From positions 1 to 6,579 of the forward strand of contig JACCSZ010000011.1 of assembly GCA_013812695.1 (NCBI GenBank): a DNA stretch of 6,579 nt, written 5' to 3'. Positions 1-6,276 of the stretch are shown here, one piece after another; the stretch's first letter is position 1, and every line of letters starts with the position of its first letter. The position numbers were made by a program, and so were the translations under genes. The stretch is from Gemmatimonadales bacterium (lineage in GTDB: Bacteria > Gemmatimonadota > Gemmatimonadetes > Gemmatimonadales > GWC2-71-9). The notes below the pieces were generated by a model. The model was not told where the DNA came from, did no database searches, and was given only the letters and a program-made list of their open reading frames with translations.

Positions 1-2595
1 GTCGCGGTGTGCGCGCTGAGCGGCGCCGGCGCGCTGGCGGCTCAGACCGAGGGCGCGGTCGCCGGTCGCGTGCGCGAGTCCGGGACGGGCCGCGACATCG
101 CCGGCGTGCAGGTGCTGGTCGACGAGCGGGGCGGCGCGGTGACCGATACGGGCGGGCAGTATCGCATCCGTGCGGTGCACACCGGATGGCATCGGGTCGC
201 CGCGAGACTCATCGGGTACCACGGGGTCGTGCTCGACAGCGTCCTCGTCCGCGCCGGGGCCACCGTGACCGCGGACTTCCTGCTCGAGGCCAGCGCCGTG
301 GAGCTGGCGCCGCTGGTGGTGACGGCGCCGCTCGATGAGTTGCTCGATCCGCTCGCCACCCGGAGCGAGCAGAAGATCTCGGCCGCGGATCTGCGCGAGC
401 TGCCGGTGAGCTCGCTCGAGGAAGCGATCGCCTTGAGCGCGGGGACCGTCGGCCAGAGCTATCGCGGCGGACGCATCGGAGAAGAGTCGTTCATCGTGGA
501 CGGGTTGGGCGTCAAGAATCAGTTGGACGCGGCGAGCGGCGCGCTCGGCCTCCGCCTTCCGCCCGACCTCCTGGGCGAAGCGTCCCTGGTGACCAACGGC
601 TTCTCGGCGCGCTACGGTCAGGCGCTGTCGGGGCTGGTGAACGTGGTCACGCGGGATCCGGGCGAGACCTGGGACGGCCGAGCCGCCGTCGAAACCGACC
701 GCCCGCTCGGGGGGGCGCTGGATCACGGCCTCGACCGCATTGCCGTCCGCGCCGGTGGCCCGATCGCGGGTGGAGTCGGCCTGGGGGCCGCGGTGGACGT
801 GGCCGGCCGGCTCGATGACGACCCGGTGAACGCGCCCGCCCCGAGGATTCGCGCGACCCCCGCGCCCGCCCCGATCTCCTGCCGCACAACAGCGGCGAGC
901 AGTGGAACGGTGCCGCGAAGCTGCTGGTGCCCATCGCGAGCGGGGCGGTGCTCCGGATCCTCGGCATCCACTCCGAGGATCAACGGCTGCTGTACGACCC
1001 GGCCTACAAATACGCGCTCGACTTCGCGCCCGCCCAACGCCTGCGGGGCGACCTCGTCACCGGCCACCCGCAGCTTCGGGCCGGCCCGGCGTCCCGCCTC
1101 CCCATCATCGTGGATCTGCGCGCAGGCCGGTTCGTGCGCGAGTTCCTGCGGGGCCAGCTCGACGGCACGGTGGATTACGCCGTCGGCGCGATCACCGGCT
1201 CGCGGTTTCAGGTCGTGGGAGAGCAGCAAGCCCGCGCGCAGCAGCCATCCGATGATCCGATCGCCGGCTTGGAGCAACCCGGGCTGAGCGACGCCACGCC
1301 GTGGGGTGTGCCCGCGTTCTTCCTCTCCGGCGGGTCACGCGGAGACCTGGGATGGAATCGGTTCGGCGAGACGCGCCTGCAGCTCGAAGGTACCTACGGG
1401 GGCATCCGCGGCGTCGATCTCCTGCTCGGGGGCGAGGTCGCCGCCCAGCAGGTCCGCACCTACCAGCGGGTGCTCGGCTTCCTCCCCGCGGGCGACACCG
1501 TACCGCCGCCGACCATCGCCGCCTTCAACCCGCGAAGCGTGGCGGCCTGTGGAGGGCCAGGCCCGCGTGGCCGACATCGCGGTGACCGCCGGTCTGCGCT
1601 TCGACCGGTTCGCCGCCGGCACCGAACGCGCCGGCGAGGCCCGCGGCGCACAGCGATCCCTGAGCCCGCGGTTCGCGGTCTCCACCGTGCTCCGGGGCGC
1701 CACCTTCGTCGCGAGCTACGGCCGGTTCACGCAGGCACCCGACTACCAGTTCCTGGTGCATGCCGCGTTCGACGACACCACCCGCACCGGCCGATTCCGC
1801 CGCGGCAACCCCGGTCTCGGCTTCGAGCGGGCGACCCAGTACGAATTCAGCGTGCGGGTGCGGCCGCGCGAAGGAGTCGCGCTCAGGGTGGGCGTGTATC
1901 GGAAGCGGCTGACCGGACTCGTGGCGTCGGTCCCGCTGGGGATCGATCCCGATTCCACGGTCTTCGGCAACGCCGACGCCGGCACGAGCCGCGGGCTCGA
2001 GCTGCCCGCCGAGCGCGAGTTGCGAAACGGCTTCGGCTTCGAGTCGCGTACACGCTGCAGGGGGCCGATGCGACGTCCACCGACCCCTTCCTGCTCAACC
2101 GGCTCATCGTGGTCGATCCCCAGACCGGCGACACGATCCGGCCCGCGCGCGCGGAGTTTCCGCTGGACTACGATCAGCGGCACTCGCTCACCGTCATCGT
2201 GCGAGGCAAGGCGCCGGCGGAGGTCGGCCCGCGCATCCTCGGCGTGCGCCCGGTCGCCGGGCTCGAAGGAGCGCTGCTCGTCCGCGCAATGTCCGGCCTG
2301 CCCTTCTCGCTGGCGGACGACGGATTCGCTCCTGGGCGTGCCCAACGGCTCGCGGCTGCCGGGCAGCTCGACGATCGACCTGCTGGTGCGGCGTCCCATT
2401 CGATTGGGGCGTACGGCTGGCGGGATCTACCTCGATGTGCGGAACCTGCTCGACCGCCGGAATGTCGTGGCCGTCCGGCGCGACACGGGCCAGCCAGAGG
2501 CCGATGACGCCGCCATCCTGCGCCTGGCCGAGTCGGCTTATGCGTCGCACCCGGAGACCATTCCCTACGAGTCGGCGCGCTACCGTCAGAGCGCC

Positions 2596-2631
2596 GATCT
2601 CGATGGGGACGGCTACCTCTCCGGGCGGGAG
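2596..2631 (+). other. EF-hand-type calcium-binding loop within the receptor
   Basis: In frame 1 the bases encode DLDGDGYLSGRE. Asp stands at loop positions 1, 3 and 5, Gly at 6, Leu at 8, Ser at 9 and Glu at 12, which is the full canonical 12-residue EF-hand pattern. It lies about 35 residues before the receptor C-terminus, between barrel strands, probably in a loop. From family knowledge such a loop binds Ca2+. A structural role in an extracellular or periplasmic loop is inferred. Confidence 0.75.
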
Positions 2632-2694
2632 GAACTCTTCCCGCTGTACGTCGCGGCCGCGCGCGACTTCACCAGCCGCTGTTCGCGTACGGCC

Positions 2695-2718
2695 CCCCCA
2701 GGCTGGTTCGCCTGGGGG
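2695..2718. repeat. 9-bp perfect inverted repeat at the receptor 3' end, possible terminator
   Basis: CCCCCAGGC (2695-2703) and GCCTGGGGG (2710-2718) pair perfectly around the 6-base loop TGGTTC. The repeat lies inside the last codons of the receptor, 15 bases before its stop. On the + strand a TTTT run follows, but only 11 bases after the stem. On the - strand, where it would act on the ferritin-like operon, no T-run follows. It could slow polymerase between the two convergent genes, but it is not a textbook intrinsic terminator. It starts in a run of seven C residues. Confidence 0.6.
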
Positions 2719-2746
2719 TCGAGCTGCTGTTTTAGTCTCTAGACGG

Positions 2747-3547
2747 TCAGGCCGGCGGCGGCTCCGGCACGATGAACGGCGCGACGATCGCGTCGACCTC
2801 TTCACGCGTGAGCGGCTCGTCGAAGGCCTCCGACGCGGCCGCGGCGGTGCCGAACGCCAGCAAGTCGATACCGAGCTGGGTGGTGATCTCTTCGCCGAGG
2901 TAACTCGGCTGGAGGGCCACGGGCGCGCTGTCGTTCCCCGTGATCCATCCCTTCACACCTGGTGACTGGGCCAGGCGGCGCACCGCGGCCGCATGCCGGG
3001 CTTCCACGGAGTGGATCCGAAGCGCCGTCGTCAGCACCTCGGCCTGGGACTGGACGAACGGCGCCTGCCCCTTGTACGCGCGCACGCCCGTGTCTTCGAA
3101 CGCCTGGGCCAGCGTGATGAATGTCGTAGCATTGCTGAAGACGTCGTTGAACGCGCCGCCCGCGGTGAAGTCGAACGTGGGCTTGAGGATCGCGAGCGGG
3201 CCGAGAATCTGCTGCAGGAGCAGCACGTGGGCGGCCTCATGCAGGCTGATCTGATCGAAGATCGGGCGCGCCACGCCGACGTCGACCGCGCCCGGTGCCA
3301 GGCCGAGCATATAGAACTCCGACTCCAGGTACTCCAGGGTCAGCGCGAAGTTCAGCACGTCGGCGATGTCCGCGGGAAGGCCGCCCTGCGCGAACGCCTT
3401 CTTCGCCATCAGCCCGAAGGCCACCGGCATCGAGGCCAGGGCCAGTAACCCGGCCCGCTGGCCGGTCTGGCGGAGCGCGTCGCGCCGGGTGACGACGCGG
3501 TCGATGAGATCCGGATCGAGCCCGCCGAGAATGGTCTGTTCAGTCAT
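2747..3547 (-). CDS. Tat-exported ferritin-like domain protein
   Basis: 266 residues. The N-terminus has a twin arginine at 21-22 (TRRDALRQTG), a hydrophobic stretch to about 49 and a likely cleavage after AFA (residue 53), so the protein is predicted to be exported folded by Tat. Residues ~58-195 form a four-helix ferritin-like domain (Ferritin_2/DUF4439 type). Candidate di-metal ligands are E72/E75 (LEYLE), H103-E104-H107, E151 (FEDTG) and E182-H185 (VEARH). The C-terminal ~70 residues are less conserved and end in a Pro-rich tail. ATG start with AGGAG 8 bases upstream. The SD overlaps the stop of the preceding ferritin-like gene 11 bases away, so the two are surely co-transcribed. Family members include plant desiccation-related pcc13-62-like proteins; enzymatic or iron-storage function is unproven. 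The core aligns with its neighbour, ligand for ligand, so the two are paralogues. Confidence 0.88.
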   Translation of the reverse strand: MTEQTILGGLDPDLIDRVVTRRDALRQTGQRAGLLALASMPVAFGLMAKKAFAQGGLPADIADVLNFALTLEYLESEFYMLGLAPGAVDVGVARPIFDQISLHEAAHVLLLQQILGPLAILKPTFDFTAGGAFNDVFSNATTFITLAQAFEDTGVRAYKGQAPFVQSQAEVLTTALRIHSVEARHAAAVRRLAQSPGVKGWITGNDSAPVALQPSYLGEEITTQLGIDLLAFGTAAAASEAFDEPLTREEVDAIVAPFIVPEPPPA

Positions 3548-3555
3548 GTGGCAGG

Positions 3556-3561
3556 CTCCTA
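3556..3561 (-). promoter_or_regulatory. Shine-Dalgarno of the second ferritin-like gene, overlapping the upstream stop codon
   Basis: On the - strand TAGGAG combines the TAG stop (3561-3559) of the first ferritin-like gene with the AGGAG ribosome-binding site (3560-3556). The spacing to the ATG at 3547 is 8 bases. A ribosome terminating here stands on the next initiation site, which suggests translational coupling of the paralogue pair. Confidence 0.8.
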
Positions 3562-4575
3562 GGTGGTCGGAAGCTGCGACGCGTCGATGGCCGTCACGAT
3601 GAACGGATCGGCGAGCGGCAGGACCTGGGTCGGGATGCGAAACACGTCGAGGCCGGACGCCGGGTCGACGGTGTCATCACCGGCGAACGCGGCCGTGTTG
3701 GGGCTCTGGATATCGCGCAGCACGGCGGCATGCCGGGCTTCGACCGACACGATCTTGCCCGCGACAGTCAAAAAATCCGGGCTGTCAATCAGGAACCCGG
3801 CGCCGTTGTAGGCGCTGACGCCCAGGTCCTCGAACGTGATGGCCGTGTTGAGGACGCTATCGCGGCTGGTGAAGTCCACCCCGACGAAGTCGACCTGCAG
3901 CGCGGGGATCGCCTGGTCGCCGAGTGCGGCCTTCAGGAATTCCCGGTGAATGATCTCGTGGTCCCGGATGTCGGTGAAGACCTGTTGCTCTTCCGCCGTG
4001 ACCCCCACATAGAACGCGCCCACCACCGCCGTATAGAAGGCCGCCTCCAGTTGCTCCAAGGCATAGGCGTAGTTGAGCACGCCGATGTCGCCGCTGCCGA
4101 GCTGGGCCGGCCCGGCGCCGACCGTGACAGTGAACGGGCTCCCGGCGATGGGGCTGCCGTTGATGGTGATGTTCAGGGTATCGGTGCCTTCTACCGTGGG
4201 CGTGTAGGTGAACACGTATCTGCCGTTCGCGCGATCTTCGACCCGAATCGTCTGCCCGGCGTTGGCGCCCGTCAGCGTGGCCACCACCGTATCGCCACCG
4301 GTATTCAAGTTGGTGTCGTCGGCTGCCCTGGCCTGGACCGTGATCTCGACGGGCACGTTGGTGCCGGCGGTCCCGGGAACGTTGGCGGTAGAGTTTCCCG
4401 GGCTGACCGGGGTGTCGGTGGGGTCGGTGGGGTCGGGGTTGTCATCGCCGCATCCGACGGTCGCGACAGCGATGGACACGCCGGACCATTGCAGAAAGGT
4501 CCGCCGGCTCGTCGCACGGGCCAGCCGTGCCAGGAAATCCAGCTCCCGCAGACCTGTAGTGAGCCTGTCGATCAT
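3559..4575 (-). CDS. Tat lipoprotein with filamin-type Ig domain fused to ferritin-like domain
   Basis: 338 residues. The N-terminus has a twin-arginine motif at 24-25 (SRRTFLQ), a short hydrophobic segment and a lipobox-like TVGC with Cys42, so it is probably a Tat-exported lipoprotein anchored by lipid at the membrane. Threonine at -3 of the lipobox is unusual. A Pro/Asp/Thr linker (44-64) follows. Residues ~65-152 resemble a filamin/ABP280 Ig-like repeat (NGRYVFTYTPTVEGTDTL, ending SPIAGSPFTVTV). Residues ~160-292 are a ferritin-like four-helix domain with candidate ligands E174/E177, H206-E207-H210, E249 and E279-H282. The tail 293-338 is not recognised. ATG start with a perfect AGGAGG 9 bases upstream. 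It is the second-to-last gene of the operon, directly followed by its paralogue, which lacks the Ig domain. Metal binding is inferred from conserved ligands. Substrate and role are unknown; iron oxidation, storage or oxidative-stress protection are possible. Confidence 0.88.
   Translation of the reverse strand: MIDRLTTGLRELDFLARLARATSRRTFLQWSGVSIAVATVGCGDDNPDPTDPTDTPVSPGNSTANVPGTAGTNVPVEITVQARAADDTNLNTGGDTVVATLTGANAGQTIRVEDRANGRYVFTYTPTVEGTDTLNITINGSPIAGSPFTVTVGAGPAQLGSGDIGVLNYAYALEQLEAAFYTAVVGAFYVGVTAEEQQVFTDIRDHEIIHREFLKAALGDQAIPALQVDFVGVDFTSRDSVLNTAITFEDLGVSAYNGAGFLIDSPDFLTVAGKIVSVEARHAAVLRDIQSPNTAAFAGDDTVDPASGLDVFRIPTQVLPLADPFIVTAIDASQLPTT
4120..4383 (-). other. Filamin/ABP280-like Ig domain coding region
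   Basis: This encodes residues ~65-152 of the lipoprotein. The order GGDTVVATLTG, then NGRYVFTYTPTVEGTDTL, then the closing GSPIAGSPFTVTV matches the characteristic end of filamin repeats (a GSPF strand following a Y.P...G segment). Such beta-sandwich domains act as spacers or protein-contact modules. Here it would hold the ferritin-like domain away from the membrane. Confidence 0.65.
4409..4438 (+). repeat. Four-tract G-quadruplex motif / 9-bp tandem repeat
   Basis: The + strand carries four GGGG tracts (4409-4412, 4420-4423, 4429-4432, 4435-4438) with loops of 7, 5 and 2 bases. Part of it is a 9-bp repeat GGTGGGGTC at 4417-4425 and 4426-4434. It lies in the template strand of the lipoprotein gene and encodes its Asp-Pro-Thr linker, so the mRNA is C-rich there. 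Confidence 0.7.
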
Positions 4576-4581
4576 GTGTTC

Positions 4582-5505
4582 CTACCTCCTGGATGCGAGA
4601 GTGTTCGCGGCGAGCTGCTCCTCGAGCAGCGCCTTGTTGACCGCCATCGCGGCGTCGGCCCCTTCCGCGGCGGCGACCACCACGAATTGCGCCTCGCGGG
4701 ACGCGTCGCCACACACGTACAACCCCGGCACGTTCGTCGACTCGCACTTGGCGGTATTTACCGCGCCCGTCTCGGTGAATTTACAGCCGAGTCGCGCGGG
4801 GAGCTCTGACGCCTGCCGCTGCCCCGACGCGAAGAACAGCGCGCTCCTCGCGACGGGGGCTCCGGTGTCGAACACGAGGCGCTCGAGCTGGTCGCCGGTG
4901 CCCTCCATCCGGAGTACGCGCTCTTCGCGCAATCGGATCTCCGCCGCGTCGAGCCGGTCCTGCATGCGCGGCGAGAGCGCGGCTGGCCCGTCGGAGCACA
5001 GCAGGATGTCGCGACTCCACACCGTCAGCCCGAGAGCCAGCCCGGCGCCGGCCTCGCCACGGCCATACGCCGCGATCGGTTGGTCCCGCCATTCCCAGCC
5101 ATCACAGTAGGGACAGTGATGCACGCTCCGGCCGTAAAACCGCTCCAGCCCGTCGATCGCAGGTAAATCGTCTATGACGCCGGTGGCCAGCAACAACTTG
5201 CGGGAATGGAGGGCGGTGCCGTCGGAGCAGCGGATCTCGAAACCATCGGCCGTCCGAAGGGCGTCGACCACCTCCGCGCCGACCAGTTCAACGGTATCGT
5301 ACGGGCTGAGCTGCTCTCGGGCAAGCCTCAGGAGCTCGGCGGGCGGGGTGCCGTCTCGCGTCAGAAGTCCGTGCACCGCGTGCGACCACCGGTTCCGCGA
5401 CAAGCCGGTATCGCAAAGAATGACGCGGCGCCGGCACCGTCCGAGCATGAGCGCGGCGCTCAGCCCGGCCGGGCCACCGCCAACTACGATGCACTCGTAG
5501 ATCAA
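4582..5505 (-). CDS. Thioredoxin-reductase-like NAD(P)/FAD-dependent oxidoreductase
   Basis: 307 residues counted from a TTG start, the usual length for the thioredoxin reductase fold. There is no signal peptide, so it is cytoplasmic. The FAD-binding Rossmann motif VVGGGPAGLSAAL is at 7-19 (GxGxxG at 9-14). LLLATGV is at 105-111. The redox pair CPYC is at 131-134 inside HHCPYCDGWEWRDQ, which aligns with CATCDG of classical thioredoxin reductases. GRGEAG (148-153) replaces the usual GxGxxA/G of the pyridine-nucleotide domain. The second FAD motif VPGLYVCGDAS is at 259-269. The HRR motif that binds the NADPH phosphate is not visible; that region reads LLCSDGPA. NADH or another electron donor is therefore possible. 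The open frame extends further upstream, but the FAD motif must be near the N-terminus and TTG overlaps the SRPBCC stop, so TTG was chosen. The partner disulfide (thioredoxin, small thiol or other) is unknown. Confidence 0.88.
   Translation of the reverse strand: MIYECIVVGGGPAGLSAALMLGRCRRRVILCDTGLSRNRWSHAVHGLLTRDGTPPAELLRLAREQLSPYDTVELVGAEVVDALRTADGFEIRCSDGTALHSRKLLLATGVIDDLPAIDGLERFYGRSVHHCPYCDGWEWRDQPIAAYGRGEAGAGLALGLTVWSRDILLCSDGPAALSPRMQDRLDAAEIRLREERVLRMEGTGDQLERLVFDTGAPVARSALFFASGQRQASELPARLGCKFTETGAVNTAKCESTNVPGLYVCGDASREAQFVVVAAAEGADAAMAVNKALLEEQLAANTLASRR
4585..4590 (-). promoter_or_regulatory. Shine-Dalgarno of the lipoprotein gene, formed by the last two flavoprotein codons
   Basis: On the - strand AGGAGG is a perfect anti-16S match and is also the final Arg-Arg codon pair of the oxidoreductase, directly before its TAG stop. 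It lies 9 bases before the ATG at 4575. AGG is a rare choice for Arg among the CGN-rich genes here, so these two codons are likely kept for the ribosome-binding site. Confidence 0.82.
5502..5505 (-). promoter_or_regulatory. TTGA stop/start overlap coupling SRPBCC and oxidoreductase
   Basis: TTG (5505-5503) begins the oxidoreductase and TGA (5504-5502) ends the SRPBCC gene. No clear purine-rich ribosome-binding site precedes the TTG. This fits re-initiation by terminating ribosomes, as at common ATGA overlaps, and would make oxidoreductase synthesis depend on translation of the upstream gene. Confidence 0.65.
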
Positions 5506-6272
5506 TCCGTGCGGGAGGTCGTGGTGGACGGCACGACCTCGCCGGCCTCCATGACCTGCTTGAAACGGCGGAGGTCGTCGGCCACCTGGCGCTTCGGGTC
5601 TTCGCCGAGGATGTGAGCGACGGCGCCCCCGAACTTGCCACCGGGTGGCGCGTAGCGCATCACGACGCGCACTTCGGTGCCTCGATTGACCACCGGGGAA
5701 AAGTGCACCGACCCCGCCTGGTCGACATCGGCGCCCGGGAGCGAGCGCCAGGCGATGAGTTCGTCCTCGATCTCGTTGTGAATTTCGGCATCCCACTCCA
5801 CCCGCGTTCCCAGCGGACCCTTCGCCACCCAGTGCGAGCGCCGATCATCCAGAACGGTGACCGACTCGAGGTTGTCCATGAAGCGAGGCAGGTTCTCGAA
5901 GTTGCGCCAGAACTGGAAGAGTTCGTCCCGCGGCCTCGTCGCGATCGTGACCGCCTCCTCGATCTTATTCCCCTGGCCGGAATGGAGGCTGGCCACCGGG
6001 CTCGATGTGCCCTCCACGGCGGAGTTGCGGCCCATGGCGCGATTCACCTCGCACACACCGGTTACCCCCCGCTTGATGAGCCCGCCGCCCAACGGCATGA
6101 GCAGGGCGCGAAGTCGCCTCTGACGCAGGCTGTACACGAGCAGCGCGGCGCCGGCGATCGCCGAGACCAGCCGTTCGGTGCGGCCCACGTTGATCCGTGA
6201 GTCACCGCGCTCGGTGCGCCTGAGGTTGTCCCATGGGGCGGCGCGATCGCTCACGCCAGTGCTTGCTGTCAT
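5502..6272 (-). CDS. SRPBCC family protein with N-terminal YgaP-like transmembrane domain
   Basis: 256 residues. Residues ~27-85 (INVGRTERLVSAIAGAALL, then GGGLIKRGVTGVCEVNRAMG) match the DUF2892/YgaP-like transmembrane domain. Two hydrophobic segments at about 35-49 and 54-74 form a hairpin in the inner membrane. Residues ~104-245 are a START/polyketide-cyclase-like (SRPBCC) domain with ELFQFWRNFENLPRFMDNLESV, RSHWVAKGPLGTRVEWDAEI, IAWRSLPGADVDQAGSVHF and RQVADDLRRFKQVMEAGEVP. SRPBCC folds hold a hydrophobic ligand in a deep cavity; the ligand here is unknown. This two-domain layout is widespread (COG5637-type) and usually annotated only by domain. The ATG at 6272 has AAGGA 4 bases upstream and places the conserved INVG motif near the N-terminus. 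The same frame runs further upstream, but that part overlaps another gene in a different frame and looks non-coding. It is the first gene of the operon. Confidence 0.88.
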   Translation of the reverse strand: MTASTGVSDRAAPWDNLRRTERGDSRINVGRTERLVSAIAGAALLVYSLRQRRLRALLMPLGGGLIKRGVTGVCEVNRAMGRNSAVEGTSSPVASLHSGQGNKIEEAVTIATRPRDELFQFWRNFENLPRFMDNLESVTVLDDRRSHWVAKGPLGTRVEWDAEIHNEIEDELIAWRSLPGADVDQAGSVHFSPVVNRGTEVRVVMRYAPPGGKFGGAVAHILGEDPKRQVADDLRRFKQVMEAGEVVPSTTTSRTD

Positions 6273-6276
6273 GGTG

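Larger units (their letters stand above)
1..2735 (+). pseudogene. TonB-dependent outer-membrane receptor, 5'-partial, broken by five frameshifts
   Basis: Receptors of this family sit in the outer membrane and import siderophores, carbohydrates or other large solutes using TonB energy. The first bases encode the end of a signal peptide (about ALAAQ, then TEG), so the true start lies before the window. A carboxypeptidase-regulatory-like domain follows (bases ~49-320), then a TonB-box-like LVVTAP (313-330) and a plug domain (~340-750) with NGFSARYGQALSGLVNVVTR. The barrel fills the rest, including YGRFTQAPDYQF and RGNPGLGFERATQYEFSVR. Reading alternates between frames 1 and 3, switching near 832-846, 1548, 2040, 2319-2326 and 2673. 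Receptor sequence resumes after each switch and finally ends PRLVRLGVELLF with TAG at 2733-2735, a typical outer-membrane C-terminal strand. As read it cannot make a full protein. It is either a recent pseudogene or an intact gene with sequence errors. The substrate cannot be told. Confidence 0.85.

Noticed and set aside
927..2507. Separate proteins from the overlapping + strand open frames at 7-1287, 927-2507 and 1306-2742
   Set aside because: Each carries receptor sequence only in part and turns into Arg/Pro-rich nonsense where another frame takes over, so they are pieces of one frame-broken receptor.
3946..3960. HExxH (HEIIH) as a zinc metalloprotease motif; also HEAAH at 3227-3241
   Set aside because: Both lie in the second helix of a ferritin-like domain, where Glu and His act as di-metal ligands, and the remaining ligands (FED, EARH) follow in ferritin order.
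4614..4630. 7-bp inverted repeat with 3-base loop (GCTGCTC/GAGCAGC) near the end of the oxidoreductase gene
   Set aside because: It encodes LLEEQLA with ordinary codons and is expected by chance in such GC-rich coding sequence; no link to the nearby ribosome-binding site could be shown.
3730..4809. Long + strand open frame of 359 codons opposite the lipoprotein and oxidoreductase genes
   Set aside because: It is a mirror of two well-supported - strand genes in GC-rich DNA, has no recognisable domain, and is rich in His/Arg/Gly as expected for a shadow frame.
4208..5110. Long + strand open frame of 300 codons, Ser/Ala-rich
   Set aside because: It lies opposite the lipoprotein and oxidoreductase genes, crosses their boundary and has no recognisable domain; GC-rich shadow.
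5506..5796. N-terminal extension of the oxidoreductase frame (97 extra codons)
   Set aside because: It overlaps the conserved SRPBCC domain, is Arg/Pro-rich and would place the FAD motif over 100 residues from the N-terminus, unlike the family.
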